Positions 8,786-17,150 of a stretch of 64,000 nucleotides of DNA are shown here, one piece after another. The notes below the pieces were generated by a model that was not told the DNA's origin, did not search any database, and was given only the letters and a program-made list of their open reading frames with translations. Position numbers and translations under genes: made by a program. Each line of letters begins with the position of its first letter. Within the stretch, counting starts at the first letter, position 1. The DNA lies in the NCBI RefSeq assembly GCF_900101785.1, contig NZ_LT629688.1, positions 2,542,001-2,606,000 on the forward strand, given 5' to 3'. The DNA is from Auraticoccus monumenti. GTDB lineage: Bacteria > Actinomycetota > Actinomycetes > Propionibacteriales > Propionibacteriaceae.

Positions 8786-10726
8786 TCAGGCCCCGCCCGG
8801 CTGCTCCCGGTCCGTGGGCCGGCGACCGCCGAGGTGGGTGGCGAAGTGCTCCACGACGGTGCGGTGCAGACGGATCTGGTTCTCCGGGTTCTCGAAGCCG
8901 TGCCCCTCGTCGGCGGCCAGGAGGTACTCCACGGGCACGCCCCGCTCCCTCAGCGAGGCGACGATGTTGTCCGACTCCGCCTGGACCACCCGGACGTCGT
9001 TGGCGCCCGCCGCGACCAGCAGGGGGGTGCGGATGCGGTCGACCAGGGTGATCGGGGACCGCTGCAGCATGTCCTCGCGGGCGGCGGGGTCCTCGGGATC
9101 GCCGAGGTAGGCGTACCAGTTGTTGACCAGCAGCGGCCGCAGGAAGGGCGGCAGGGTGGCCAGGAAGTTCGTCAGGTCGGAGATGCCCACGTAGTCGACG
9201 GCCGCGGCGAAGCGGTCCGGGGTGGTGGTGACCCCGACCAGGGCGGCGTAGCCGCCGTAGGAGCCGCCCATGATGGCGATCCGGTCGGGGTCGGCGTACC
9301 CCTGCTCGACCGCCCAGTCCGCGGCGTCCAGGAGGTCGGTCTGGGTGCCGCGGCCGATCTCGCCGACAGCGGCGGTCAGGTGGCGCCGTCCCTGACCCAC
9401 CGAGCCGCGGTAGTTGACCTGCAGCACGGCGTACCCGCGGTTCGCGAGCAGCTGGGCGGCGGGGCTGAACTCCCAGGCGTCGCTGAACCAGGGGCCGCCG
9501 TGCACCAGCAGCACCAGCGGCAGCCGCACCGGCTCGACCCCCACCGGCAGCGTCAGGAAGGCGGGCAGGGGCAGACCGTCCCGTGCCGGGAACGTGACCG
9601 GGACCACGGGTGCCAGTTCGGCAGGGTCCAGCAGCGGGTGGGCGCGGAAGAGCTCACGGCTCTCCCCGGTGGCCCGGTCGTGGAACCACGTCACCCCCGG
9701 CTCGCGGTCGGAGGTGAAGGTGGCCACCCAGCGCCGCCCCGAGTCGTCGGAGGTGGCGGTCTCCAGCACCCCGTCCGACAGCCCGGACAGCGCGGCCTGC
9801 ACCTCGGCGAAGTGCTCGTCCACCGCCTCGACCCGTGGTCGCTCACCGGCGAACCGGGCCGCCAGCACCGCGCCGGTGCGCCGGTCGAGGAGGAGCACGG
9901 GGGGCAGGACGCCCGGAGCGGCCGCGCCCCGGATCTCCAGGTCGTGCCCCTCGACGGCGGCGACCACGCTCTCCTCCCCGGTCTCCCGGTCGATGCGCAC
10001 CAGCCTCAGGTCGTCGGAGTCCTGGTAGACGCCCACCAGCAGCCCCTTCCCGTCCGGGGTCACCAGCTGGGGGTTCACCCCCACGGGGTACTCGACCCCG
10101 ACCATCCGGCGCACCAGCCGCCGCTCGCCCGTGGCGGCGTCGATCGCGAAGAACTCGTAGCTGCCGTCCTCGGTCTGGCGGGAGTCGAAGGCCGGTTGCC
10201 CGTCGCGGTCCAGCAGGAGGTTGCGGGTGGGGTCGTCCTGCCTGAGGTGGACCGTCGTGGCGCCGGTGGCGACCTCGATCATGAAGTAGTCGAACGCGGC
10301 AGGCCGCTCGTTCATCACCACCAGGACGTCGCCGGGTCGCGAGGCCACCGGCTCGGTGCTCAGCACGCGGCCCCCCGGTGGCAGCGGCGTCAGGTCCACC
10401 GCCGGCTCCTCAGGCGCAGCGAGGTCCACCCGGAACAGGTGCCAGTCCTCGTTGCCGTCGGTGTCCTGCAGGTACAGCAGCCAGCGGGGGTCGTCGGTCC
10501 AGTAGTAGTTCGTGATGCCGCGCCGGGAGTCGTGGGTGACGCAGACGGCGCTCGCGTGGTCCTCCTCGACCCCCCGCACCCACACGTTCCTGCGTCCGTG
10601 CGCCGGTGCCAGGTAGGCGATGCGCGACCCGTCGGGGGAGATCGAGGCACCGGAGGACGCCGGGTCGGCGAAGAGCTCCTCCACCTCGATGCTCCGGGGT
10701 GTGGCGTGCTCTGCTGCGGTCGTCAT
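8786..10726 (-). CDS. Prolyl oligopeptidase family (S9) serine peptidase
   Basis: 646 residues. The N-terminal two thirds are a beta-propeller (repeated strands such as SPDGSRIAYLAPAHGRRNVWV). The C-terminal third is an alpha/beta hydrolase with the nucleophile motif GGSYGGYAAL, the acid in AAGANDVRVV and the histidine in ADEGHGF. It cleaves short peptides, or acyl-peptides. The ATG at 10726 was chosen for its AGGAG 7 nt upstream; the frame extends 35 codons further without a better site. No signal peptide is visible, so it is probably cytoplasmic. A MerR-type promoter lies at 10809-10839. Confidence 0.92.
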   Translation of the reverse strand: MTTAAEHATPRSIEVEELFADPASSGASISPDGSRIAYLAPAHGRRNVWVRGVEEDHASAVCVTHDSRRGITNYYWTDDPRWLLYLQDTDGNEDWHLFRVDLAAPEEPAVDLTPLPPGGRVLSTEPVASRPGDVLVVMNERPAAFDYFMIEVATGATTVHLRQDDPTRNLLLDRDGQPAFDSRQTEDGSYEFFAIDAATGERRLVRRMVGVEYPVGVNPQLVTPDGKGLLVGVYQDSDDLRLVRIDRETGEESVVAAVEGHDLEIRGAAAPGVLPPVLLLDRRTGAVLAARFAGERPRVEAVDEHFAEVQAALSGLSDGVLETATSDDSGRRWVATFTSDREPGVTWFHDRATGESRELFRAHPLLDPAELAPVVPVTFPARDGLPLPAFLTLPVGVEPVRLPLVLLVHGGPWFSDAWEFSPAAQLLANRGYAVLQVNYRGSVGQGRRHLTAAVGEIGRGTQTDLLDAADWAVEQGYADPDRIAIMGGSYGGYAALVGVTTTPDRFAAAVDYVGISDLTNFLATLPPFLRPLLVNNWYAYLGDPEDPAAREDMLQRSPITLVDRIRTPLLVAAGANDVRVVQAESDNIVASLRERGVPVEYLLAADEGHGFENPENQIRLHRTVVEHFATHLGGRRPTDREQPGGA

Positions 10727-10808
10727 CGGTGCTCCTCGTCGTGGGATCGGTGCCTCGGTGCGTCGGCACGGGACGTGTGCTGCGGCCGGTCCGCCGGGCG
10801 ATGACCGC

Positions 10809-10839
10809 AGTCCACACCGTGTTCCCGGCACAGGGTCAA
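10809..10839 (-). promoter_or_regulatory. MerR-type promoter/operator upstream of the S9 peptidase
   Basis: Read on the minus strand: -35 TTGACC (10839-10834), a 19-bp spacer, then TGGACT (10814-10809). The spacer contains the dyad ACCGTGT-N7-ACAGGGT (plus-strand 10816-10836) with one mismatch. An over-long 19-bp spacer filled by a dyad is the hallmark of MerR-family regulated promoters. A near copy lies upstream of the next gene at 11714-11744. No MerR gene is in the window. Confidence 0.6.
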
Positions 10840-10900
10840 GGGCGGGGACGGGCGCGGAGACCCGGTCGCGATCAGCGGTCGACGGCTGCCGGGGGCAGGC

Positions 10901-11563
10901 CTAGTTGTTCGCGATCCCGTCGAGGAGCCAGTGGTAGCGGAGCCGCAACGCCCGGTCCACGCTCGCGAGGACGGCGCCGGCCCCGAGGCCGATGTTGAGC
11001 CACAGCGGCAGGTGGATCGGGGACTCGAACCGGGCCAGGTGCTCGGCGAGGGGTGGGATCGCCGAGAGGTGGTCCGGAAGCTGCAGGACGTTCAGCCCGA
11101 TGCCGACCACCAGCAGCACCACCGACACCACGCCGATCCAGCGGTTCAGCAGCGGGTGCTCGCGCTCGAGGCGGACGCGGCGTCCGGCGGCGGACCCCGG
11201 GTCCGGGACGAGCTGCTGCTCGGCACCGCCGTCGGGGAGGTAGTGCAGCCGACGCAGCCCGAAGTCGCTCAGCACCACCTCGATCGTCCCGCCCTCGACC
11301 GGGAACGCCGCCGGGAGCCGGGACCGTGCGTGGTGCCTGCCGTCGCGGTAGAGGTGGGCCAGGGCGCCGTCCTCACCGCCCTGCCGGCCCCAGTGGCGGA
11401 CGTCGACCGCGTACGCCACCTCGCCGCCCTCGTGGCCGTGGAGCTGGAGGCGGAACAGCTTGCGCCCCGACACCAGGTGCCACCAGCGGAACGGCTGCAA
11501 CGGACGACCGTCGCCGGGCTCGACGCGCCTCTGCAACCTCTTCCGCCGCCACTCCCGCAGCAT
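10901..11563 (-). CDS. Uncharacterised membrane protein
   Basis: 220 residues. A basic N-terminus (MLREWRRKRLQRRV) is followed by a soluble beta-rich domain (~30-125). Two transmembrane helices follow near 140-165 (WIGVVSVVLLVVGIGLNVLQL) and 185-205 (LPLWLNIGLGAGAVLASV). The ATG at 11563 has GAGGT about 6 nt upstream. I do not recognise the family. It shares a MerR-type promoter sequence with the S9 peptidase gene downstream, so the two may answer the same signal. Confidence 0.65.
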   Translation of the reverse strand: MLREWRRKRLQRRVEPGDGRPLQPFRWWHLVSGRKLFRLQLHGHEGGEVAYAVDVRHWGRQGGEDGALAHLYRDGRHHARSRLPAAFPVEGGTIEVVLSDFGLRRLHYLPDGGAEQQLVPDPGSAAGRRVRLEREHPLLNRWIGVVSVVLLVVGIGLNVLQLPDHLSAIPPLAEHLARFESPIHLPLWLNIGLGAGAVLASVDRALRLRYHWLLDGIANN

Positions 11564-11713
11564 CAGCCGACCTCGTCGGGGAGGACCGCGGGAGGCCGTC
11601 GGCCGTGGTCGGTGTCGGTCATCAGGTCCTCCGTGGTGCTGCGGGCGTCCGTCCGGGGACGTGATCGCCCTCCCCGCCGGCGGACCGGGTGCCGGGCACC
11701 TGGTCCGGGACCC

Positions 11714-11744
11714 AGCCGACACCATGTCCTGGGGACAGGGTCAA
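11714..11744 (-). promoter_or_regulatory. Second copy of the MerR-type promoter/operator
   Basis: Minus strand: -35 TTGACC (11744-11739), 19-bp spacer, TCGGCT (11719-11714). The dyad is ACCATGT-N7-ACAGGGT at 11721-11741. The 12 bp ACAGGGTCAAGG-side half is essentially identical to the copy at 10809-10839. It lies about 150 bp before the ATG at 11563. Confidence 0.55.
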
Positions 11745-11834
11745 GGTCCGGTCACGGCGGTGCACCTGACGCGGCGGACGAGGCCCTCCCTGCCGACCGC
11801 GACGGAGCCCTCCCCGCCGACCGCGACGGAAGGG

Positions 11835-12575
11835 TCAGGCGGCGCCGTAGGTGGCGATGGAGATCGCGGCGTAGTGGCAGACGAAGGCGCCGATGGTGGC
11901 GGCGTGGAAGATCTCGTGGAAGCCGAACCAGCGCGGCGAGGGGTTGGGGCGCTTGCGGGCGTACACGACGGCGCCGAGGGTGTACATCAGCCCGCCGGCG
12001 ATGATCAGGGTGAGCACCAGCCAGCCGCCGTTGGCCAGGAACTGCGGCAGCCAGCCCAGGGCGGCCCACCCCATGGCGATGTAGAGCACCGTGTAGAGCC
12101 AGCGCGGCGCGGACAGCCAGAGGACGCGGAACACCAGCCCCAGCGCCGCCGCACCCCAGACGATGCTGAGCAGCAGCACCCGCGAGCCGCCCTCCAGCAT
12201 GGTCAGGGCCATCGGGGTGTACGTCGCGGCGATGAAGATGAAGATGTTGGCGTGGTCCATCCGCCGCAGCACCGCCTCGGCGCCGGCCCCCCAGTAGAAG
12301 CGGTGGTACAGACCGGAGACGCCGAAGAGCAGCAGCGAGGCGACCAGGAACACCGCGCCACCGATCTTGCCCTCCGGGGTGGGGGCCAGCACGACCAGCA
12401 CGATGCCGGCGACGACGGCGAGCGGCGCCGTGGCGGCGTGCAACCAGCCACGCAGCCGTGGCTTGATCTCCCGCGCCAGGCCGGTCAGGGGGTCGGGGCC
12501 GGGGTCCTTGGACGATGCCCAGGTCGCCATCCGGTGTCCTCCCGCCCGGCTCCGCGGTCCCTCCGAGGTGCTCAC
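11835..12575 (-). CDS. Hemolysin III / PAQR family membrane protein
   Basis: 246 residues with seven predicted helices. PAQR residues are present: a serine/aspartate site near SGLYHRFYW ... RMDHANIFIFIAATYTP, and the C-terminal histidines in FHEIFHAATIGAFVCHYAAI that bind zinc in this superfamily. The position matches Rv1085c, divergent from the prenyl synthase. The GTG at 12575 lies 6 nt behind TAGGCT (12587-12582) and fits a leaderless mRNA. An internal ATG at 12530 has GGGAGGA 7 nt upstream and would give a protein of 231 residues. Both starts are plausible. Confidence 0.9.
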   Translation of the reverse strand: MSTSEGPRSRAGGHRMATWASSKDPGPDPLTGLAREIKPRLRGWLHAATAPLAVVAGIVLVVLAPTPEGKIGGAVFLVASLLLFGVSGLYHRFYWGAGAEAVLRRMDHANIFIFIAATYTPMALTMLEGGSRVLLLSIVWGAAALGLVFRVLWLSAPRWLYTVLYIAMGWAALGWLPQFLANGGWLVLTLIIAGGLMYTLGAVVYARKRPNPSPRWFGFHEIFHAATIGAFVCHYAAISIATYGAA

Positions 12576-12630
12576 CGGGGAAGCCTAACCGCCCGCGCCC
12601 ACCCGGGCGGTCCGGCGTAGGGTGCCCTAC

Positions 12631-13440
12631 ATGGCGCGCGCGATCCACCTCCGGGAGCTGATCGACCGCCTCCACCCCGCGGGCCTGCTGTACAGCACCT
12701 ACGAGCACCGGCTGCTGGCCGAGCTGGACCCGGACGCCCTGCCCAAGCACGTCGCGGTGCTGGCCGACGGCAACCGCCGCTGGGCCCGGCTGAACGCGCC
12801 GGGGGAGCCGCTGGTGGCCGGCTACCGGGCCGGGGCCCGCAAGCTCAAGGAGTTCGTCGAGTGGTGCGACGAGGCCGGGGTCGAGGTGGTCACGCTCTGG
12901 GTCCTCTCCACCGACAACTTCGGACGCATCACCGCCAGCGAGATCGAGCCGCTGCTGGAGGTGATCGAGCAGATGGTGGCCGACCTGGTCGCCGCCCGCC
13001 GCTGGCCGGTCAAGGCCGTCGGCGCCCTCGACCTGCTGCCCGAGGTGACCGCGGACCGGCTGCGCGAGGCCGGCCGGGAGACCCTGCGCATCGACGGCAT
13101 GCACATCAACATCGCCATCTCCTACGGCGGGCGGCACGAGCTGCGCGACGCCGTCCGCTCCCTGCTGGCCGACCACGCCCGCCGCGGCACCTCGATCGAG
13201 GAGCTGTCCCGGACGCTGGAGATCGACGAGATCGGCGAGCACCTCTACACCCGCGGCCAGCCCGACCCCGACCTGATCATCCGGACCTCCGGGGAGCAGC
13301 GGCTCTCGGGCTTCCTGATGTGGCAGTCCGCGCACAGCGAGTTCTGGTTCTGCGACGCCCTGTGGCCGGACTTCCGCAAGGTGGACTTCATCCGCGCCCT
13401 GCGTTCCTTCTCCGAGCGGGAGCGCCGGTTCGGGCGCTGA
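12631..13440 (+). CDS. Short-chain Z-isoprenyl diphosphate synthase (UppS family)
   Basis: 269 residues of the cis-prenyltransferase fold. The diphosphate-binding motif HVAVLADGNRRWAR is near residue 45, TLWVLSTDNFGR is in the middle, and DLIIRTSGEQRLSGFLMWQSAHSEFWF is near the end. The context (hemolysin III divergent, mca and phoH nearby) matches Rv1086, a Z,E-farnesyl diphosphate synthase that feeds decaprenyl phosphate synthesis. A full undecaprenyl synthase role cannot be excluded. The ATG is 7 nt after TAGGGT (12618-12623), probably leaderless. Confidence 0.9.
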   Translation: MARAIHLRELIDRLHPAGLLYSTYEHRLLAELDPDALPKHVAVLADGNRRWARLNAPGEPLVAGYRAGARKLKEFVEWCDEAGVEVVTLWVLSTDNFGRITASEIEPLLEVIEQMVADLVAARRWPVKAVGALDLLPEVTADRLREAGRETLRIDGMHINIAISYGGRHELRDAVRSLLADHARRGTSIEELSRTLEIDEIGEHLYTRGQPDPDLIIRTSGEQRLSGFLMWQSAHSEFWFCDALWPDFRKVDFIRALRSFSERERRFGR

Positions 13441-13479
13441 GTAGGGATCGATACCAGAACGAGACCGGACTGGGATGAG

Positions 13480-13543
13480 ATCGTGCTCGTCTGACGGGTA
13501 CCGGCTGGAGACGATGGGTTCTCCACCGACAGGAGAGCACGAT
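13480..13543 (+). promoter_or_regulatory. Structured leader that may hide the MFS ribosome site
   Basis: ATCGTGCTC (13480-13488) is the exact complement of GAGCACGAT (13535-13543), which includes the start codon at 13542. Between them TCTCCA (13520-13525) can pair either with TGGAGA (13506-13511) or, as TCTCC, with the ribosome site GGAGA (13532-13536). The two pairings exclude each other, as expected for a conditional translation switch. No known riboswitch class is recognised. Confidence 0.4.
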
Positions 13544-14780
13544 GACCACCCCCGACGCGACGGCGTCGCGCCCGCTGGACGGGACGTCCGCGCCCGCGGC
13601 GCCGTCCGCGCCCACCCGCCGGGTGCTGGTGGTGTGCTGGCTGGTGGTCCTGCTGGGTGGCTACCACCTGATCGGGCTCGCGGTCGTGCTGCCCACCCTG
13701 CTCGCCACCTCGGCCCTGGGGCTGGACGTCCTCGGCGCCACCCTGGCCGCCACCGCCTCGCTGGCGGGGGTCGCTCTCGGGGCTGCCTGGCACCGACCGC
13801 TGCTGCGGGCCGGCGGACCGCGGACGGCCCTGGTGGTGGCCGCGGCGGCCTCGAGCCTGGCCCAGCTGATCACCCCGGCGGTCGGCACCTCGGTCGGCTT
13901 CGTGCTGCTCCGGCTGACCACCGGGCTCGGGATCGGGCTCGGGCTGCCGGTGGTGGTCGCGGTGCTGTCACGGCGGTCCGCCCGCCGCCGCAGCACCATC
14001 GTGTGGACCAGCACCGCCTACCACGCCGGTGCGGTGCTGGCCGTGCTGGTGGGGCTGGTGCTGCTGCCGTCCTGGCGCGGGCACTTCCTGCTCGGCGGGC
14101 TCTGCGGTCTGGCGCTGCTGCCGGTGGTGTGGCGCACCGTGCCCCGCTCCTGGCTCCTCGGTCAGCCGGTCGAGGTGGCGGGGGAGGCGGTCCGGGAGCT
14201 GGTGACCTGGCGGCACCGCTGGGTCGGGCTCGCCGGCCTGACCGCCGCCTTCACCGCGCTGGCCCTGGTGCAGGGGCTGAACACCTGGTTCCCCACCCTG
14301 CTCGCGGCCTCGGGTCACGACGGGGTATCGTCCCTGCTGCTCCTGCTGGTGCTCAACGTGGGCGCGCTGGCCGGGCTGCTGGCCGCCGACGCCGTGGCTC
14401 GGACGCTGGGTCCGCGGCTCGGTGTGCTGGTCTGGTTCTCCCTGGCCGCGGTGGGGCTGGCGCTGCTCAGCGTCCCCACCCTGGAGGTGCCGGTGATGGT
14501 GCCGCTGGTGCTGCTGACCGGCGCGCTGGTGGCCAGCACCCAGACGCTGGTGCAGGTCTACCTGACCGCCGTGGTCCCCGTCTCGACCCGCCAGGCCGCC
14601 AGCGGGCTCGTCATCCACCTGGGCCGCGCCGGGGGGATGGTCGGGGTGGCGGCCGTGGGGCTGGCGACGTCCGGGCTCGGCGTCGACTTCGCCTTCCAGC
14701 TGCTGGCCGCCACGGCCCTGCTGGGCCTGCTGGTGATGGTCGTGGTCACGCCGCGGACGGTCGAGCTGCCGCAGCGGTGA
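13542..14780 (+). CDS. MFS transporter
   Basis: 412 residues with about 12 transmembrane helices, a Pro/Ala-rich cytoplasmic N-terminus and a basic loop in the middle (VWRTVPRSWLLGQPVEVAGE). The SARRRSTIVWTSTAYHAGAVLA segment resembles the CynX/NimT branch of aromatic-acid or efflux carriers. The ATG has AGGAG 5 nt upstream inside the leader described at 13480. Substrate unknown. It is the only gene between the prenyl synthase and phoH. Confidence 0.88.
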   Translation: MTTPDATASRPLDGTSAPAAPSAPTRRVLVVCWLVVLLGGYHLIGLAVVLPTLLATSALGLDVLGATLAATASLAGVALGAAWHRPLLRAGGPRTALVVAAAASSLAQLITPAVGTSVGFVLLRLTTGLGIGLGLPVVVAVLSRRSARRRSTIVWTSTAYHAGAVLAVLVGLVLLPSWRGHFLLGGLCGLALLPVVWRTVPRSWLLGQPVEVAGEAVRELVTWRHRWVGLAGLTAAFTALALVQGLNTWFPTLLAASGHDGVSSLLLLLVLNVGALAGLLAADAVARTLGPRLGVLVWFSLAAVGLALLSVPTLEVPVMVPLVLLTGALVASTQTLVQVYLTAVVPVSTRQAASGLVIHLGRAGGMVGVAAVGLATSGLGVDFAFQLLAATALLGLLVMVVVTPRTVELPQR

Positions 14781-14877
14781 CCGGCGGTCGACCGGCAGGT
14801 GTCCATCGCGTGTCGGTGTCCGCGGCACCGGCGTGTCAGTCCGGCGACGGGTCGTCCGAGTCGTACGTTCGGCTCGC

Positions 14878-14985
14878 GGGCAGAGGGGAAGCTGCCCACC
14901 CGGAGGCGCATGCAGATGGGCACCACACGGTCGCTGAGGCGGCCACCAGCAGGGCTCCGGCCGACCACGTAGAGCGTGGGGCCGG
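14878..14985 (+). promoter_or_regulatory. Hairpin-rich leader upstream of phoH
   Basis: The 240-bp gap before phoH holds GGGCAG-N8-CTGCCC at 14878-14897. It also holds a strong hairpin at 14957-14985 (CCGGCC GA CCACG, loop TAGAG, CGTGG GGCCGG) ending 35 nt before the start codon. The second hairpin could be the terminator of the MFS gene or an attenuator of phoH. No known RNA family is recognised. Confidence 0.4.
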
Positions 14986-15020
14986 CGGGTGGTGACGCGC
15001 GGCCCCGGACAAGGACGATT

Positions 15021-16355
15021 GTGACCCACGAGTCCCGTCTGCCGGCCGACGCCGGGGACGCACAGCGCAAGACCTACGTCATCGACACCTCCGTGCTGAT
15101 CAGCGACCCGCGGGCCCTCTCGCGCTTCGCCGAGCACGACGTCGTGCTGCCGGTGGTGGTGATCACCGAGCTGGAGGCCAAGCGCCACCACCCCGAGCTC
15201 GGGTACTTCGCCCGCGCGGCCCTGCGCCACCTGGACGACCTCCGGGTGGCCCACGGCCGGCTGGACGCGCCCGTGCCCGTCACCGACTCGGGTGGGACGG
15301 TGCGCGTCGAGCTCAACCACACCGACCCGACGGTGCTGCCGGCCGGGTTCCGGCTGGGGGACAACGACTCCCGCATCCTCGCCGTGGCGCTGAACTTCGC
15401 CGCCGAGGGCCGTGACGTGGTGCTGGTGTCCAAGGACCTGCCGATGCGGGTGAAGGCGTCCGCGGTCGGCCTGCCGGCCGAGGAGTACCGCGCCGAGCTG
15501 GCCCCGGAGTCGGGGTGGACGGGGATGGCCGAGCTGCACGCCCGTGCGGACGAGATCGACACCCTCTACGCCGACGGGGTGGTCGACCACGACGACGCCC
15601 GCGACCTGCCCTGCCACACCGGCGTGGTGCTGCTCGGCCACGGGACGTCCGCGCTGGCCCGGGTGACGCCGGCCAAGCAGCTCAAGCTGGTCAAGCAGGA
15701 CCGGGACGCCTTCGGCATCCACGGGCGCTCGGCGGAGCAGCGGATCGCCCTGGACCTGCTGCTGGATCCCTCGATCGGCATCGTCTCCCTCGGCGGGCGG
15801 GCCGGGACGGGCAAGTCCGCGCTGGCCCTCTGCGCGGGTCTGGAGGCGGTGCTGGAGCGCCGGCAGCACTCCAAGGTGATCGTCTTCCGCCCGCTCTACG
15901 CGGTCGGTGGTCAGGAGCTGGGCTTCCTGCCGGGCACCGAGAACGAGAAGATGGCGCCCTGGGCCCAGGCGGTGTTCGACACCCTGGGAGCGGTGGCCGG
16001 GCGCTCGGTGATCGACGAGGTGCTGGACCGGGGGCTGCTCGAGGTGCTGCCGCTGACCCACATCCGCGGTCGCTCGCTGCACGACGCCTTCGTGATCGTG
16101 GACGAGGCCCAGTCGCTGGAGCGCAACGTGCTGCTCACCGTGCTGAGCCGGATCGGGCAGGACTCGAGGGTGGTGCTGACCCACGACGTGGCCCAGCGCG
16201 ACAATCTGCGGGTGGGTCGCCACGACGGCGTGGTCGCGGTGGTGGAGAAGCTCAAGGGGCACCCGCTCTTCGCCCACGTCACCCTGACCCGCTCCGAGCG
16301 GTCGCCGATCGCGGCGCTGGTGACGGAGATGCTGGAGGGTGAGCCGCTGGGCTGA
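15021..16355 (+). CDS. PIN-PhoH family ATPase/ribonuclease
   Basis: 444 residues. The N-terminal PIN domain (about 15-150) has the acidic residues D in VIDTSVLI, E in ITELEAK and D in LGDNDSR. The C-terminal PhoH ATPase domain has Walker A GRAGTGKS near residue 260 and Walker [15 protein letters not shown]-PhoH proteins are ATP-dependent RNA helicase/RNases (PhoH2, Rv1095 in M. tuberculosis). GTG 15021 was chosen for AAGGA 5 nt upstream. The gene sits between the prenyl synthase and fumarase anchors, as in mycobacteria. Confidence 0.93.
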   Translation: MTHESRLPADAGDAQRKTYVIDTSVLISDPRALSRFAEHDVVLPVVVITELEAKRHHPELGYFARAALRHLDDLRVAHGRLDAPVPVTDSGGTVRVELNHTDPTVLPAGFRLGDNDSRILAVALNFAAEGRDVVLVSKDLPMRVKASAVGLPAEEYRAELAPESGWTGMAELHARADEIDTLYADGVVDHDDARDLPCHTGVVLLGHGTSALARVTPAKQLKLVKQDRDAFGIHGRSAEQRIALDLLLDPSIGIVSLGGRAGTGKSALALCAGLEAVLERRQHSKVIVFRPLYAVGGQELGFLPGTENEKMAPWAQAVFDTLGAVAGRSVIDEVLDRGLLEVLPLTHIRGRSLHDAFVIVDEAQSLERNVLLTVLSRIGQDSRVVLTHDVAQRDNLRVGRHDGVVAVVEKLKGHPLFAHVTLTRSERSPIAALVTEMLEGEPLG

Positions 16356-16356
16356 G

Positions 16357-16377
16357 CCCCGCATGGGTGGCGCGGGG
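16357..16377 (+). terminator. phoH terminator hairpin
   Basis: CCCCGC-N9-GCGGGG begins one base after the phoH stop codon (16353-16355). The stem is 6 bp and all G/C, without a T tract. Confidence 0.5.
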
Positions 16378-16469
16378 GACGTCCTCGCGCCGCACCGTGC
16401 ACCCCGACGGCAGCCACCGGGCGCCCGAGGCGGATGAACGAACCCCTAAGAACGGGCTCGAGTTTTTTT

Positions 16470-17150
16470 GTGTTGGGGTGCTGGCGATGTCTGCCGCCGG
16501 CCTCCCCGTCTCGTCGTGGCCGTCACCGCGACCCTGCTGTCGATGCTGGTGCTGGTCCGGCCGGAGGCCCCGGCCGCCGACGTGCCCGGCCCGTCCAAGA
16601 CGGCGGTGGTGTCGACGGCTGGCGACGTCGGTCCGGTAGCGGAGGAGGACGACGAGGCTGCGCCTGGGCGGCCGCGGTGCAGCGGGCCTTCTCCTGCGGG
16701 GAGACGCGGGTCGCCCGCGACCCTGCGGAGGCCGAGGCCGAGGCGGCGGAGCGGGCGGCGACCCTGGCCACGTGGGCGAGCGACTCGAGCCCGGGATCGA
16801 CCGGGCCCATGTGGAGGCCGCCGCCGAGGCCGGCCACGACCCCGCGTCACCAACCTAGACACCATCGCCCGCCAGGTCGTCGAGTGGCGCTACGGCTGGA
16901 GCGGGCGGCAGTGGGGCTTCATCGACGAGCTGATCACCCAGGAGTCCTGCTGCGACCCCCGCGCGGTCAACCCGAGCACGGGCGCCTACGGGCCGGTCCA
17001 GGCGCTCACGGCCGAGAAGCTCGCCACCGCCGGCGACGACTGGCGCACCAACCCGGCCACGCAGCTTGCGCTGGGACTTCGACTACATCGAGCAGCGCTA
17101 CGACACGCCATGCCAGGCCTAGTCCTTCTAGCTCGCGCACAACTGGTACT
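16470..17150 (+). pseudogene. Decayed lytic transglycosylase (SLT-like) gene
   Basis: Recognisable pieces lie in different frames. A signal-peptide-like VVAVTATLLSMLVLV is near 16520, an alanine/glutamate-rich helix AAAVQRAFSCGETRVARD near 16670, and LEPGIDRAHVEAAAEAG near 16790 in a third frame. The transglycosylase core WGFIDELITQESCCDPRAVNPSTGAYG is at 16913-16990, with the catalytic E in TQES. After NPATQ the frame shifts and continues as WDFDYIEQRYDTPCQA-SF-LAHNWY, broken by two in-frame stops. At least three frameshifts and two stops make it non-functional. It marks the left edge of the accessory island. Confidence 0.8.

Noticed and set aside
11460-12620. 386-codon plus-strand frame opposite hemolysin III
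   Set aside because: The PAQR motifs and helices on the minus strand are unmistakable; the plus frame has shadow composition.
16461-16467. T7 run as a terminator of phoH
   Set aside because: No convincing stem precedes it at the right distance; CCCCGC-N9-GCGGGG right behind the stop is a better candidate.
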